Shown here piece after piece: positions 24,036 to 33,327 of a DNA stretch of 64,000 nt. A program made the position numbers and the translations under genes. The DNA lies in the NCBI GenBank assembly GCA_000987045.1, contig LAKY01000032.1:57109-121108 (forward strand), in the 5' to 3' direction. Every line of letters begins with the position of its first letter. The stretch's first letter is position 1. The stretch is from Clostridiales bacterium PH28_bin88 (GTDB lineage Bacteria; Bacillota; PH28-bin88). The notes below the pieces were generated by a model, which was not told where the DNA came from, did no database searches, and was given only the letters and a program-made list of their open reading frames with translations.

Positions 24036-24299
24036 TTACATTGGTGAAATGTCAAGCCCACCGCTGTAGGCCAATCCTTGCAGCAGCCTCCGCACAATCA
24101 CCGCTACTTCGGCTCTGGTGATGTTTTCCTTGGATGCAACACGCTTGCCGCTTCTACCGGACACCGGAACCGTCCCCATGTCTGTGTAGGCCAATCCTTG
24201 CAGCAGCCTCCGCACAATCACCGCTACTTCGGCTCTGGTGATGTTTTCCTTGGGTGCAACACGCTTGCCGCTTCTACCGGACACCGGAACCGTCCCCAT
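24036..24299 (-). pseudogene. SLH-domain remnant within tandem repeats
   Basis: Two copies of ENITRAEVAVIVRRLLQGLAY are readable, which matches the conserved part of an S-layer homology repeat (ITRAE-x-A). They are joined by a 40-codon unit containing MGTVPVSGRSGKRVA. There is no signal peptide, no complete SLH set and no clear start, so this is probably a duplicated end piece of a former cell-surface gene and not a working protein. Confidence 0.55.
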
Positions 24300-24440
24300 G
24301 TCTTCGTGGTGATGTTTTCCTTGGGTGCAACACGCTTACCGCTTCTACCGGACACCAGAACCGTCCCCATGTCTTTCCATGTCTTTCGGACACCGGAACC
24401 GTCCCCATGTCTGTGGTCCCCATGTCTGTGCATGTCTGTG
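24065..24440. repeat. 120-bp tandem repeat plus shorter partial copies
   Basis: Unit 1 (24065-24184) and unit 2 (24185-24304) differ at only a few bases. A third copy is partial (about 24309-24372), and two or three further fragments keep only the end GGAACCGTCCCCATGTC. On the other strand this end reads GACATGGGGACGGTTCC, like the GGGGACGGTTC motif often seen near REP-type Y1 transposases. No transposase gene is present here. Confidence 0.85.
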
Positions 24441-24478
24441 TGAGTAAATGGTTTATTTGTAAATTTGCAGCTTCATGT

Positions 24479-25039
24479 CTAGGACTTGATGAGTGAAAGG
24501 GCCTCTGCCCTCAAGGCCTCGTCATCGTGGAGCACACCGCGGACCGCTGAGGTGACGGTGTAGGAACCGGGCTTTTTGACCCCGCGCATGGTCATACACA
24601 TGTGCTCCGCCTCCACCACCACGATGACCCCTCGCGCCTTCACGTGTTTCATAATGGCGTCCGCAATCTGCTTGGTCAGGCGCTCCTGCAGTTGCGGCCG
24701 CTTGGCCAAGGTATCTATGCCCCGCGCCAGCTTGCTCAGCCCCACTACCTGGCCCTTGCGGGGGATATACCCCACGTGGGCTTTGCCGAAAAAAGGCAGC
24801 AGGTGATGCTCGCACATGGAGTAGAAAGGGATGTCCTTGATCAACACCAGTTCTTCGTGCTCTTCCGAATACAGTACATTAAAGTCTTCGGCCGGGTCCT
24901 TCTCCAGCCCGCTGAAAACGTCCTGGTACATCCTGGCCACCCTTTTCGGGGTGTCCACCAGCCCCTCCCTGGCGGGGTCCTCCCCGATGGCCTCCAGGAG
25001 CATTGTTACGGCTTGTTCGATCTTCTTTACATCAAACAC
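24479..25039 (-). CDS. folE: GTP cyclohydrolase I
   Basis: Converts GTP to 7,8-dihydroneopterin triphosphate, the first step of tetrahydrofolate synthesis. The 186-residue protein shows the zinc and substrate motifs [20 protein letters not shown] (about 71-90), [20 protein letters not shown] and [20 protein letters not shown], with the three zinc ligands Cys, His and Cys. Normal length for the type I enzyme. It is the last of four folate genes on this strand, 18 bases after folK. Confidence 0.97.
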   Translation of the reverse strand: MFDVKKIEQAVTMLLEAIGEDPAREGLVDTPKRVARMYQDVFSGLEKDPAEDFNVLYSEEHEELVLIKDIPFYSMCEHHLLPFFGKAHVGYIPRKGQVVGLSKLARGIDTLAKRPQLQERLTKQIADAIMKHVKARGVIVVVEAEHMCMTMRGVKKPGSYTVTSAVRGVLHDDEALRAEALSLIKS

Positions 25040-25057
25040 ATCGTTCCCTCCCGCCGT

Positions 25058-25555
25058 TTAATCTTCAATATGTAGTTGACCGTAATACTCCACCGTTTCG
25101 TGTTCCCCCAGTTCCGAGAGCAACTCCCGGGGGGTTTTCCCGCGGTAAACCTGATCGCCGGTTATTTCGGCCAGCGGCACCAATACGAAGGCTCTTTGAA
25201 AGCCTCTCGGGTGGGGCACCACCAGTTCCGGCAAACTGATCTCTTCCTGCCCGTACAGGACGAGATCGATATCGATGGTACGGGGTCCCCAGCGTACCGT
25301 TCGCTCCCGCATCAACCCGGCTTCCATCTTCTTTGTTTCTTGCAGCAGTGCCAGCGGTCCCAGGCTGGTGTCGCAGGAAACCACCGCGTTCAAAAACCAG
25401 TCCTGTTCCTTGTAGCCCACAGGCTCGGTATGGTAGAGGGATGAACACTTGAGAAGAGTGATGCGGGGGTGGTTCTTGATCATCAGCACCGCCCGCCGGA
25501 TGTGTTCTTCTCTAGGCTCGATGTTGGAACCCAGGCCCAAAAACACCCTGGTCAT
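25058..25555 (-). CDS. folK: 2-amino-4-hydroxy-6-hydroxymethyldihydropteridine pyrophosphokinase
   Basis: Transfers pyrophosphate from ATP to hydroxymethyl-dihydropterin. A 165-residue HPPK with the signature FLGLGSNIEPREEHIRRAV, SSLYHTEPVGYKEQDWFLNAV and the signature RWGPRTIDIDLVLYG that binds two magnesium ions, followed by VPHPRGFQRAFVLVPLAEI. It overlaps folB by four bases. Confidence 0.97.
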   Translation of the reverse strand: MTRVFLGLGSNIEPREEHIRRAVLMIKNHPRITLLKCSSLYHTEPVGYKEQDWFLNAVVSCDTSLGPLALLQETKKMEAGLMRERTVRWGPRTIDIDLVLYGQEEISLPELVVPHPRGFQRAFVLVPLAEITGDQVYRGKTPRELLSELGEHETVEYYGQLHIED

Positions 25556-25920
25556 CGTGAACGCCTCCTCGTTACCTCCACTTGGACTCCCTCCAGGATT
25601 CCCGGAATGGGCACTTCCGGCTTGGTGACCGTTACTGTCACCTGGTCCACCCGGGGGAATCCGGTCAAGACCTCCGCGGCTATTCGCTCGGCCAGCGCCT
25701 CAATCAGGTCGAACCTTTCACCTTCCACCAGTATCTTGACGGTATGATAGATTTCGGCATAATCAACGCCTTTTAACAGGTTGTCCGATTCGCCGGCAGG
25801 CGCCAGGTCCAGGTAAACCGTAACGTCCACCAAAAACCGCTGCCCCAGGGACTTTTCTTCCCGCAATACCCCGTGATACCCGTAAAAGGCCATGCCTTTC
25901 AGGGTAATTCTATCTGTCAT
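25552..25920 (-). CDS. folB: Dihydroneopterin aldolase
   Basis: Splits dihydroneopterin to hydroxymethyl-dihydropterin and glycolaldehyde. A 122-residue T-fold protein: ITLKGMAFYGYHGVLREEKS, LGQRFLVDVTVYLDL, DYAEIYHTVKILVEGERFDLIEALAERIA (given by its ends) and the late VTVTKPEVPIPG. The catalytic Glu of HGVLREE and the Lys of VTKP are present. Overlaps folP and folK. Confidence 0.96.
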   Translation of the reverse strand: MTDRITLKGMAFYGYHGVLREEKSLGQRFLVDVTVYLDLAPAGESDNLLKGVDYAEIYHTVKILVEGERFDLIEALAERIAAEVLTGFPRVDQVTVTVTKPEVPIPGILEGVQVEVTRRRSR

Positions 25921-26761
25921 GATTCCACCTCACCATGGCGTCCGTCATCTGGGCCACCTGCTTCATTGCCCGGACGTCATGCACCCTGACTATGTCCGCA
26001 CCGTTGGCAATGGCAATGGCCACCGTGGCGGCGGTACCATACAACCTTTCTTCCACCGGCAGATTTAAAATATTCCCGATGAAGGATTTCCTGGAGGTTC
26101 CGATTAAAAGGGGTTGCTCCAGGGCTCTAAACTCCTCCAAACGCCTCATTATTTCCAGGTTGTGTGCTGTGGTCTTGCCGAAACCAATACCGGGGTCGAC
26201 AATGATCTTTTCTCCCGGCAACCCCGCCTGAAGGGCCAGATCAATTGAACCTCTCAGGTATTCAATTATTTCACCTACCACATCCACATAGGTAGGGTTG
26301 TCCTGCATGTTTTTCGGGGTTCCTTTAATATGCATTACCACCACCGGGCAGCCGAAGTCTGCTACAACGCCGGCCATGCGTGGGTCCGCTCTCAGCCCGC
26401 TGATATCGTTGATGATGGTAGCTCCGCGCTCCAAAGCCATCCTGGCCAGATCGCTCTTGTAAGTATCCACCGATATGGGGACGTCCACCTCATTTACGAG
26501 CCGTTCCAGGACAGGGATAACCCGGCCAATCTCTTCATCCGGGGGAACGGGGTCTGCCGAGGGGCGGGTGGACTCACCGCCTATATCAATGATGTCAGCC
26601 CCCTCCTCAACCATTTCCCTGGCCCTGGCAACGGCCCGGTCCAGGGTATAGTGGATGCCGCCGTCGGAAAATGAGTCGGGGGTTACGTTCAGGATGCCCA
26701 TTACATAGGTCTTTTGCCCAAACGCGAAATTAAAACCGTTGTAGCTGAAGCTTTTGGTCAC
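25910..26761 (-). CDS. folP: Dihydropteroate synthase
   Basis: Joins hydroxymethyl-dihydropterin pyrophosphate and p-aminobenzoate. The 283-residue TIM barrel has VMGILNVTPDSFSDGG (about 19-34), DIIDIGGESTRPSADPVPPD, ISVDTYKSDLARMALERGA, IINDISG, PLLIGTSRKSFIGNIL and the C-terminal IVRVHDVRAMKQ. It is the first gene of the folP-folB-folK-folE unit and reads away from the pab genes; a TTGACA/TACGAT promoter lies upstream. GTG or ATG start choice does not alter the domain. Confidence 0.97.
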   Translation of the reverse strand: MTKSFSYNGFNFAFGQKTYVMGILNVTPDSFSDGGIHYTLDRAVARAREMVEEGADIIDIGGESTRPSADPVPPDEEIGRVIPVLERLVNEVDVPISVDTYKSDLARMALERGATIINDISGLRADPRMAGVVADFGCPVVVMHIKGTPKNMQDNPTYVDVVGEIIEYLRGSIDLALQAGLPGEKIIVDPGIGFGKTTAHNLEIMRRLEEFRALEQPLLIGTSRKSFIGNILNLPVEERLYGTAATVAIAIANGADIVRVHDVRAMKQVAQMTDAMVRWNHDR

Positions 26762-26831
26762 GTTTTCGCCCCCTTGGCGTTCATATTCCTTACCTTCTGC
26801 ATACTTACGCCTTTCGACAAATTTTATGGAT

Positions 26832-26860
26832 ATCGTAGCCCATTAAATCCTTGCTGTCAA
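26832..26860 (-). promoter_or_regulatory. Promoter of the folP operon
   Basis: Perfect -35 TTGACA (26855-26860), 17-base spacer, -10 TACGAT (26832-26837), about 70 bases before the folP start. Confidence 0.75.
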
Positions 26861-26898
26861 TAATCATGAGCTGAAGGAAACAGTTTGCAGGACGATTA

Positions 26899-26927
26899 TT
26901 GTAACCCTTAATGAATCATGCTATAAT
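26899..26927 (+). promoter_or_regulatory. Promoter of the pabA-pabB-pabC operon
   Basis: -35 TTGTAA (26899-26904), 17-base spacer, perfect -10 TATAAT (26922-26927), back to back with the folP promoter in the same 220-base gap. Confidence 0.75.
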
Positions 26928-26983
26928 TACGCCCGAACCGAGCAGGAGCGCTTCCTCCAATACTTATATGAGGCGGTAATAGT

Positions 26984-27595
26984 ATGATCCTGATGATCGA
27001 TAATTACGACTCCTTCACGTATAACCTGGTCCAGTACATTACGGAAATGAACGAAGAGGTACAAACCTTTCGTAATGACGATCTCAGCATTAGCGATATT
27101 TACCGCCTGCGGCCCGAGATGCTGGTTATCTCCCCCGGACCATGTACCCCCAACGAGGCCGGGATTTCCTTGCAGGTAATACGCGAGTTCCAGGGGAGAA
27201 TCCCGCTGTTGGGAGTTTGTCTTGGGCACCAGGCTATCGGGCAGGTCTTTGGGGCGGAGGTGATCCGTGCCCAAAAACCTGTGCACGGGAAGGTCTCTTT
27301 AATTACCCATGACGGAAAAACCATTTATCGCGGTCTGAAGAACCCTCTGACCGTTTGCAGGTACCACTCCCTCAGCCTGGGTCCGGCGAGCATTCCCCCT
27401 TGCCTGGAAGTAACTTCGTGGAGTGAGGACGGAGAGGTGATGGGGATAAGGCACAGGCAATACCCGGTGGAGGGAGTACAGTTCCATCCCGAAGCTATCC
27501 TCACCGAAGGCGGTAAAGAACTGCTGAAAAACTTTATCCAGATCGCCAGGGAATTTAATAAGGAGCAGCGGGAGTTAACCCATGCGACAAGCTAA
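26984..27595 (+). CDS. pabA: Aminodeoxychorismate/anthranilate synthase glutaminase subunit
   Basis: Releases ammonia from glutamine for the PabB subunit. A 203-residue class I glutamine amidotransferase: [16 protein letters not shown] at the start, oxyanion strand [13 protein letters not shown], nucleophile [15 protein letters not shown] (Cys about 78) and the His-Glu pair in [10 protein letters not shown]. PabA and TrpG cannot be told apart by eye; the next gene being pabB and the facing folate genes favour PabA, though the protein may serve both enzymes. It overlaps pabB by 14 bases. Confidence 0.94.
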   Translation: MILMIDNYDSFTYNLVQYITEMNEEVQTFRNDDLSISDIYRLRPEMLVISPGPCTPNEAGISLQVIREFQGRIPLLGVCLGHQAIGQVFGAEVIRAQKPVHGKVSLITHDGKTIYRGLKNPLTVCRYHSLSLGPASIPPCLEVTSWSEDGEVMGIRHRQYPVEGVQFHPEAILTEGGKELLKNFIQIAREFNKEQRELTHATS

Positions 27596-29006
27596 CAAGG
27601 TCTTGATTCAGCCTGTTGAGACCTCCCTCAGCGCTTTTGAAATCTTCCTGCTTTTCAAGGACGAGCCCTATAGCTTCTTCCTGGACAGCGGGATGGATCA
27701 TGAAAAACTGGGCCGGTATTCTTTCATCGGCAGCAGGCCGTTTCTTGTTTTTAAAAGCAAAGGGCAGGACGTGCAAATTCTCCGCGAGAGAGAGCGGATG
27801 GAGTTGCATGGAAACCCGCTGGATCTTCTGAGGGACTACTATCAAAGGTATCAAATCGAGGACCCCACGTCCCTGCCCTTTGTTGGCGGGGTAGTGGGGT
27901 ATTTCGGCTATGACCTGAACCTGCAAATCGAGCGACTGCCTTCCATTAACCCTGACGATGTGGGAATTCCCGACTGCCTGCTGGGTTTTTACGACTCGGT
28001 GATAGTTTGCGACCACCGGGAAAACCGGATATTTGTCGCTGCTACTGGCTTGCCGGAAACGGACCAGCTAAGAGCGTTGCAAAACGCGGAAGAGAAAATA
28101 AACGCTCTAAAGCAGAGGATCGAAACCACCTCCTCCGCCGGTGTAACACTCCCGGACCCGCCGCAGGAAGCTGTTCCGCTTGCGTCGAACTTTACCGGGG
28201 AAGCTTACTGCAAGGCTGTCCAGCGGGCTATCGACTACATTTACGCCGGGGATATCTACCAGGTCAATCTCTCCCAACGGTTTGCCGGGGAATTTGCGGG
28301 GGACCCTGTCGGACTTTACAGGCGGTTGCGGGACATTAACCCGGCGCCCTTTGCCTCCTTCCTGAACTTCCGTGACGTGGTGGTGGTCAGCAGCTCCCCG
28401 GAAAGGTTCCTCAGGCTGACCGGCGGCATTGTGGAAACCAGGCCCATCAAGGGGACGCGCCCCCGGGGCAAGACCCCCGAAGAGGACAGGTCTCTACGCG
28501 ACGAGCTTGTAAACAGTGTTAAGGACCGGGCCGAACTGGTGATGATCGTGGACCTGGAAAGAAACGACCTGGGGCGCGTGTGTGTGCCCGGCAGCGTGCA
28601 GGTTACCGAGCTGTTCGCCCTGGAGGAGTATGCCACCGTCTACCACCTGGTGGCTACCATCAAAGGTAAGCTCAGAGCGGACAAAGATGTTATCGACCTG
28701 TTAAAGGCCTCTTTCCCCGGCGGTTCCATCACCGGAGCCCCCAAAATACGGTCCATGGAGATCATCGAGGAACTGGAGCCCACCAAGAGGAACATTTATA
28801 CCGGCTCTATCGGTTACCTTGGGTTTGATGGGAACGCGGACCTGAACATCGTCATCCGGACAATCATGGTTAAGGATAACAAGGTTTATTTCCAGGTGGG
28901 CGGGGGAATCGTGGCCGATTCCGTCCCAGAGAAAGAGTACCAGGAAACGCTGGACAAAGCAAAGGCCCTGATCAGGGCCCTGAATGGGAGGTTTGTTGCG
29001 CAGTGA
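27582..29006 (+). CDS. pabB: Aminodeoxychorismate synthase component I
   Basis: Adds ammonia to chorismate, making 4-amino-4-deoxychorismate for p-aminobenzoate. The 474-residue chorismate-utilising enzyme has the N-terminal ADC synthase domain (residues 15-150) and the catalytic domain with [80 protein letters not shown] and [12 protein letters not shown]. The PIKGT lysine segment is the mark of PabB against TrpE. It overlaps both neighbours, so the three pab genes are coupled. Confidence 0.96.
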   Translation: MRQANKVLIQPVETSLSAFEIFLLFKDEPYSFFLDSGMDHEKLGRYSFIGSRPFLVFKSKGQDVQILRERERMELHGNPLDLLRDYYQRYQIEDPTSLPFVGGVVGYFGYDLNLQIERLPSINPDDVGIPDCLLGFYDSVIVCDHRENRIFVAATGLPETDQLRALQNAEEKINALKQRIETTSSAGVTLPDPPQEAVPLASNFTGEAYCKAVQRAIDYIYAGDIYQVNLSQRFAGEFAGDPVGLYRRLRDINPAPFASFLNFRDVVVVSSSPERFLRLTGGIVETRPIKGTRPRGKTPEEDRSLRDELVNSVKDRAELVMIVDLERNDLGRVCVPGSVQVTELFALEEYATVYHLVATIKGKLRADKDVIDLLKASFPGGSITGAPKIRSMEIIEELEPTKRNIYTGSIGYLGFDGNADLNIVIRTIMVKDNKVYFQVGGGIVADSVPEKEYQETLDKAKALIRALNGRFVAQ

Positions 29007-29866
29007 CCAACAGCGCGCCGGCCGGGAAGGTGGTTGACGGAAACCTGGTAATTTGCAAGGAACCCCAGGTATCCTGTTGGGATCACGGTTTGCTTTACGG
29101 TTACGGTTTGTTTGAGACCATGCGGGTGTACGGCGGGAGAATCTTTGTCCTGAAGGCTCACCTGCAGCGCCTGCTTTCGTCCTGCGATCAACTGGGAATA
29201 GGCACTGGTCTATCCCTTGATGACCTGGTGAATTTAGCCGGAAAATACGTGGCCGAAAGCGAAATGAGCAATGTCGCCTTGCGCCTAACCATTACCAGGG
29301 GTGACTTCCACCGGGGTATTCCTCCCGGGTTATTCATTACTTCACGCCAATTAACCTATCTTCCCGGGCACTACGAACAGGGTTTTTCCGCCGTGACCTC
29401 TCCTGTCAGAAGAAACCCCACCTCTCCCCTGGTGTACCACAAGACCTTGAACTACATGGACAGCCTGCTGGCCCTCGAGGAAGCTCGCGGGGCGGGGGCT
29501 CAAGAGGCGCTTTTTCTCAATACAAACCACCGGTTGGCGGAAGGGGCTATAAGCAATCTCTTTTTTGTAAGGGACGGGATTATCCATACGCCCGCCGTCA
29601 CCTGTGGCCTGCTTTCCGGTATTACCCGGAAAACGGTGATAGACCTGGCCGCAGCCATGGGGTACCAGGCGATAGAGGGAGAGTATGCCATGAAGAACCT
29701 CCTGGCTGCCGAAGAAGCCTTTTTAACCAACTCCTTGATGGAGGTGATGCCGCTGGTGAAAGTGGACGGAATCCCCATCAACCATGGAAAACCTGGGCGG
29801 GTCACGGAGGACTTGCTGCAAGGTTACCGGGCCCTTACCCTGAAAGAAGAACCATTAACTATTTAA
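29003..29866 (+). CDS. pabC: Aminodeoxychorismate lyase (class IV aminotransferase fold)
   Basis: Eliminates pyruvate from aminodeoxychorismate to give p-aminobenzoate, using PLP. The 287-residue protein has DHGLLYGYGLFETMRVYGG (about 30-48), the PLP lysine in LVYHKTLNYMDSLLALEEA, and EALFLNTNHRLAEGAISNLFFV plus the C-terminal EEAFLTNSLMEVMPLVKVDG. The branched-chain and D-amino acid aminotransferases share this fold; the operon places it as PabC. GTG start overlaps the pabB stop. Confidence 0.92.
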   Translation: MTNSAPAGKVVDGNLVICKEPQVSCWDHGLLYGYGLFETMRVYGGRIFVLKAHLQRLLSSCDQLGIGTGLSLDDLVNLAGKYVAESEMSNVALRLTITRGDFHRGIPPGLFITSRQLTYLPGHYEQGFSAVTSPVRRNPTSPLVYHKTLNYMDSLLALEEARGAGAQEALFLNTNHRLAEGAISNLFFVRDGIIHTPAVTCGLLSGITRKTVIDLAAAMGYQAIEGEYAMKNLLAAEEAFLTNSLMEVMPLVKVDGIPINHGKPGRVTEDLLQGYRALTLKEEPLTI

Positions 29867-29894
29867 ACTGTATCTCTTGTACGCGAGAAACAGT

Positions 29895-29931
29895 TTACAG
29901 GGGTGGCTGTTAAATCATGCCACCCCTGTAA
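29895..29931. terminator. Strong hairpin between convergent pabC and the aldolase remnant
   Basis: TTACAGGGGTGGC (29895-29907) pairs perfectly with GCCACCCCTGTAA (29919-29931), a 13-bp stem with an 11-base loop. It has no U-tract on either side, but its place between convergent genes suggests it ends both transcripts. Confidence 0.7.
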
Positions 29932-29945
29932 AGTGGGAACACCAT

Positions 29946-30709
29946 CTAAGCTTTCACTTTTCGGAGTTCTTCCTGGCACGCGCGCCTTAACAGCCACAAA
30001 TCCAAGCCGACAGCCACATACCGGAACCCTTGATGGATTCGCCGAGCAGCCTCTTCCCCGTCTGCTGCGTATATTCCCGCCGTTACACCTGCTTCCCTGG
30101 CCAGGCGCAAGCACCGGTCTATGGTTGCCTGCACTTCCGGGTGGTTTGCCTGGCCCGGGAAGCCCATGGACACGGACAGGTCAAAGGGACCAACGAATAC
30201 CACGTCCACCCCATCCGTTTTCAAGATTTCAGGCAGGTTTTCCGCAGCCTGGTAGCTTTCACAGTGCACCACCATCAGGGTCTCCCGGTTACTCCATGAG
30301 AAATACTCCGCGGCGCTCACCGTGCCGTAATCCGACGCTCGAGGCAGCATCGCCCCTCGCTCCCCTATGGGATAATACTTGGCGGCTTTAATTACCCCGG
30401 CAGCCTCTTCAGCGGTATTGATCATGGGAACATGGATCCCATATGCTCCTATGTCCAGCGAATGTAAAATGGAAGAAGGGCTGCCGTCTGAAACTCGAAT
30501 GACCGGCACGACATCACGCAGCTCCGCCGCCCGGATTAAATTTATACAGGATTCCATGGACACATGGGACCGTGCTCCAGATCCAGCACCAAAAAGTCAA
30601 ATCCCGCCAGTCCCATGACTTCGACCACATCAGGGCAGTTGACCGATATAAATGATCCTATCACCGGTTGGCCCTGGGCCAACAGCTTTTTTACCCGGTT
30701 TTCCCTCAC
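29946..30709 (-). pseudogene. HpcH/HpaI-family aldolase with a 2-bp frameshift
   Basis: The family splits 2-oxo-3-deoxy sugar acids or similar 4-hydroxy-2-oxo acids to pyruvate and an aldehyde, with a divalent metal. From the GTG at 30709 the frame reads VRENRVKKLLAQGQPVIGSF and GLAGFDFLVLDLEHGPM, then shifts. After the shift the other frame goes on with SMESCINLIRAAELRDVVPV, GAYGIHVPMINTAEEAAGV, GERGAMLPRASDYG and VVFVGPFDLSVSMGFPG. The extra dinucleotide lies at about 30560-30563 (ACAC on the plus strand); without it the reading is HGPMSMESC. All catalytic segments survive, so the break looks recent or could be a sequencing error. It is the last gene after livF. Confidence 0.82.
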
Positions 30710-30826
30710 CGATACTCATCCCTTCTACTTAGTTGATGCGGTATCTGGAATGTCTTGTTGGTTTAGCTTTCTCCAGATTTTATTTTACCCTGTGCAAAAT
30801 CCAAAAACAAGGCCTGAAACAAGCAA

Positions 30827-31537
30827 CTACCCACCCAAATAGGCCTTGCGCACCTCTTCCTTTTGCAGCAGTTCCCTGGCCTCACCCTGCAGCACCGCTT
30901 CCCCGGTCTGCAACACGTATGCCCGGTCGGCTATCTTTAATGCCGCGAAAGCGTTTTGTTCCACCAGTAGAATAGTCATTCCCTGTTTTTTGATTTCCAT
31001 GATCACTCTAAAAATCTCCTGCACAAGGATGGGAGCCAGCCCCATGGAGGGTTCATCCAACAGCATCATTTGCCCCCGGGTAACCAAAGCCCGCCCGATA
31101 GCCAGCATTTGCTGTTCACCGCCGCTCAAAGTGCCCGCCCTTTGCTTGCTCCGCTCCTTCAAGCGAGGGAACAAGGCAAACACCCTCTCGAAGTCCGCCA
31201 CCACCCCTTTGCGGTCCCGGCGCATCCGTAAGAAAGCAGCCAATTCCAGGTTCTCCATCACCGAAAGATTGGCAAAGATCCTGCGCCCTTCCGGGACATG
31301 GACAATGCCGCGCTGGACGATCTTGTTGGCTGGTAAGCTGGTGATATCCTCGCCCAAAAAGATAATCTTGCCTGAAACTGGCCGGACCAAGCCGGAGATG
31401 GTGCGAAGGACTGTGGATTTGCCGGCGCCGTTGGCCCCAATTAAAGCCACAATTTCTCCGCGATTGACCGATAGGCTGAGACCCTTTATCGCCTGGATGG
31501 GGCCATAGGAAACCCGCAAATTATCAACTTGCAGCAA
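30827..31537 (-). CDS. livF: Branched-chain-type ABC transporter ATP-binding protein
   Basis: One of two ATPases driving uptake with LivH/LivM. A 236-residue LivF: Walker A ALIGANGAGKSTVLRTISG (about 35-53), TLSGGEQQMLAIGRAL signature, MLLDEPSMGLAPILVQEIF with Walker B, and the switch His region ILLVEQNAFAALKIAD. I take the TTG at 31537 as start because it has GGAAGGGG before it and gives the usual LivF length; the frame is open to 31618. Overlaps livG by 14 bases. Confidence 0.93.
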   Translation of the reverse strand: MLQVDNLRVSYGPIQAIKGLSLSVNRGEIVALIGANGAGKSTVLRTISGLVRPVSGKIIFLGEDITSLPANKIVQRGIVHVPEGRRIFANLSVMENLELAAFLRMRRDRKGVVADFERVFALFPRLKERSKQRAGTLSGGEQQMLAIGRALVTRGQMMLLDEPSMGLAPILVQEIFRVIMEIKKQGMTILLVEQNAFAALKIADRAYVLQTGEAVLQGEARELLQKEEVRKAYLGG

Positions 31538-32348
31538 TGGCTTCCACCCCTTCCTTACCCAGATAGGCCTCAATAACCCTGGGATTGTCCTGGATTTCCT
31601 CCGGGCTGCCTTCGGCAATCACGTTGCCAAAGTCCATCACCGCGATGCGGCGGCAGAGACCCATCACCACCTTCATGTGGTGCTCGATCAGGATAATGGT
31701 TAAATTGAGTTCCCTGTGGACCCGGTCAATGAGTTCCATCAGTTCGGTCACTTCCTGCGGGTTCATCCCGGCGGCCGGCTCGTCCATGAGCAGTACCTTC
31801 GGCCCCGCGGCCAGCGCGCGGCAGATTTCCAGGCGCCTTTGCTGGCCGTAGGGCAAACCGCCTGCCAGGTCGCAGGCCCGGTTGTCCAGGTTAAACAGCT
31901 CCAAAAGCTGGAGGGCCTGCTGGTTGAGGCGGCGCTCTTCGGCATAGAAGCCTCCTAATCGCGTAATTGAACTCACGACACCGTACCCCGTGCGGAAGCA
32001 GGCCCCCATGCGCACGTTATCCAGGACAGTCATTTCACCGTAAAGGCGGATGGTCTGAAAGGTCCTGCTGATTCCACTCCTGGCTATTTCCCAGGGCTTT
32101 TTCCCGGTGATGTCCTGCCCGTAGAACAGAATCTGCCCCCGGGTAGGCTTGTAGACACCGGTGATCAGGTTAAAAACAGTGGTTTTGCCCGCTCCGTTGG
32201 GACCGATGATGCCATGCAATTCCCCTTCCGGTACATACAGATTCATCTCCGAGATGGCCTTCAGGCCCCCGAACATCTGGGTAACATCTTTTAGAACCAG
32301 TGCCCCCGCCTTGGCGGGGTTGGAAGATTGATCAGGCCGGGGCTGCAT
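31524..32348 (-). CDS. livG: Branched-chain-type ABC transporter ATP-binding protein
   Basis: The second ATPase, 274 residues. Walker A IIGPNGAGKTTVFNLITGVY, the LivG-specific PWEIARSGISRTFQTIRLYG, signature LAGGLPYGQQRRLEICRALA, Walker B VLLMDEPAAGMNPQE and IILIEHHMKVVMGLCRRI. The ATG at 32348 follows GGAAGGAGG and is preferred over the upstream Met. It overlaps the end of livM by 17 bases. Confidence 0.95.
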   Translation of the reverse strand: MQPRPDQSSNPAKAGALVLKDVTQMFGGLKAISEMNLYVPEGELHGIIGPNGAGKTTVFNLITGVYKPTRGQILFYGQDITGKKPWEIARSGISRTFQTIRLYGEMTVLDNVRMGACFRTGYGVVSSITRLGGFYAEERRLNQQALQLLELFNLDNRACDLAGGLPYGQQRRLEICRALAAGPKVLLMDEPAAGMNPQEVTELMELIDRVHRELNLTIILIEHHMKVVMGLCRRIAVMDFGNVIAEGSPEEIQDNPRVIEAYLGKEGVEAIAAS

Positions 32349-33318
32349 GGGATTTTTCCTCCTTCCTTTTGGCACGCTGGATGATGAAACCGGCTTCCAC
32401 TGTACCCATCAAGCCCTTGGGACGCCCAATCATCAATATAACCAGCAGCACCGGGCCTACCACCAGGCGCCACACACCCAGCGGCCGCAGCAGTTCCAAC
32501 AGCAGCGTCCACAATATGGCCCCTCCCATGGCCCCGGTAATACTCCCGATACCTCCAAGGTAAATCATTACTAAAATATCAAAAGACCGGAAAATGTTGA
32601 AGTTTTGGGGGGCGGCAAACTGTAACAGGTGGGCGCTCATGCTGCCCGCGACACCCGCGAAAAACGCGGCGATGCTGAAAGCCAGCAGCTTGTAATAACG
32701 GAGGTTTATTCCGCCCAGTTCCGCCGCCACTTCATTTTCCCTGATGGCAATGACGGCTTTACCGTGAGCGGAAAGGATCAGGTTGCGGATCACCACTACC
32801 GTCATCACCACCCACCCCCATACCCAGGCGAAGTTGGTATAGGGCATAATTCCCGGCAGGCCGCGGGACCCGCCCACGTAGTCAAAGTTTTGCAGCAGGT
32901 TAACCACAATCATGTTAAACGCCAGCGTAATGACCGCCAGGTAATCGCTGCGGGTGCGGAAGGCGGGAATGCCTACCAGATACGCCAGCAGGCCGGTGGC
33001 CAGCCCGCCGATCATGGTGGCTGGAAGGAAAGGCATCGTCATCGCCTTGCTGGTAAGGACCGCCGCGGAATAGGCCCCCACTCCCATGAACCCGGCATGG
33101 CCAATGGAGAACTGCCCGTTAAACCCGTTAACCAGGTTGAGGCTGACAGCCAGGATTACATTAACACCCATGTTGATGAGCACCTGGTAATGGTAAGCGC
33201 GGACAATCCCGGCCGCCTGCAACCCGTAGACCAGCAAGACCGGTAAGAGGATAAAGGCCAGCCAGGACAGCGCGAAAACTGGGCCGGCCGCGTTTTGGGG
33301 CTTCATTCGTGCGTTCAT
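32332..33318 (-). CDS. livM: Branched-chain-type ABC transporter permease
   Basis: A 328-residue membrane permease with 8-10 hydrophobic spans. Family marks are INMGVNVILAVSLNLVNGFN (about 49), GQFSIGHAGFMGVGAYSAAV, FRTRSDYLAVITLAFNMIVV, and ENEVAAELGGINLRYYKLLA, the EAA-like loop that meets the ATPases, then VMIYLGGIGSITGAMGGAIL. It pairs with LivH in the inner membrane. Its stop overlaps livG. Confidence 0.95.
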   Translation of the reverse strand: MNARMKPQNAAGPVFALSWLAFILLPVLLVYGLQAAGIVRAYHYQVLINMGVNVILAVSLNLVNGFNGQFSIGHAGFMGVGAYSAAVLTSKAMTMPFLPATMIGGLATGLLAYLVGIPAFRTRSDYLAVITLAFNMIVVNLLQNFDYVGGSRGLPGIMPYTNFAWVWGWVVMTVVVIRNLILSAHGKAVIAIRENEVAAELGGINLRYYKLLAFSIAAFFAGVAGSMSAHLLQFAAPQNFNIFRSFDILVMIYLGGIGSITGAMGGAILWTLLLELLRPLGVWRLVVGPVLLVILMIGRPKGLMGTVEAGFIIQRAKRKEEKSHAAPA

Positions 33319-33327
33319 ACTTCCAAC

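Noticed and set aside
24065-24440. CRISPR array
   Set aside because: The repeat unit is 120 bases, head-to-tail without variable spacers, and no cas gene is present.
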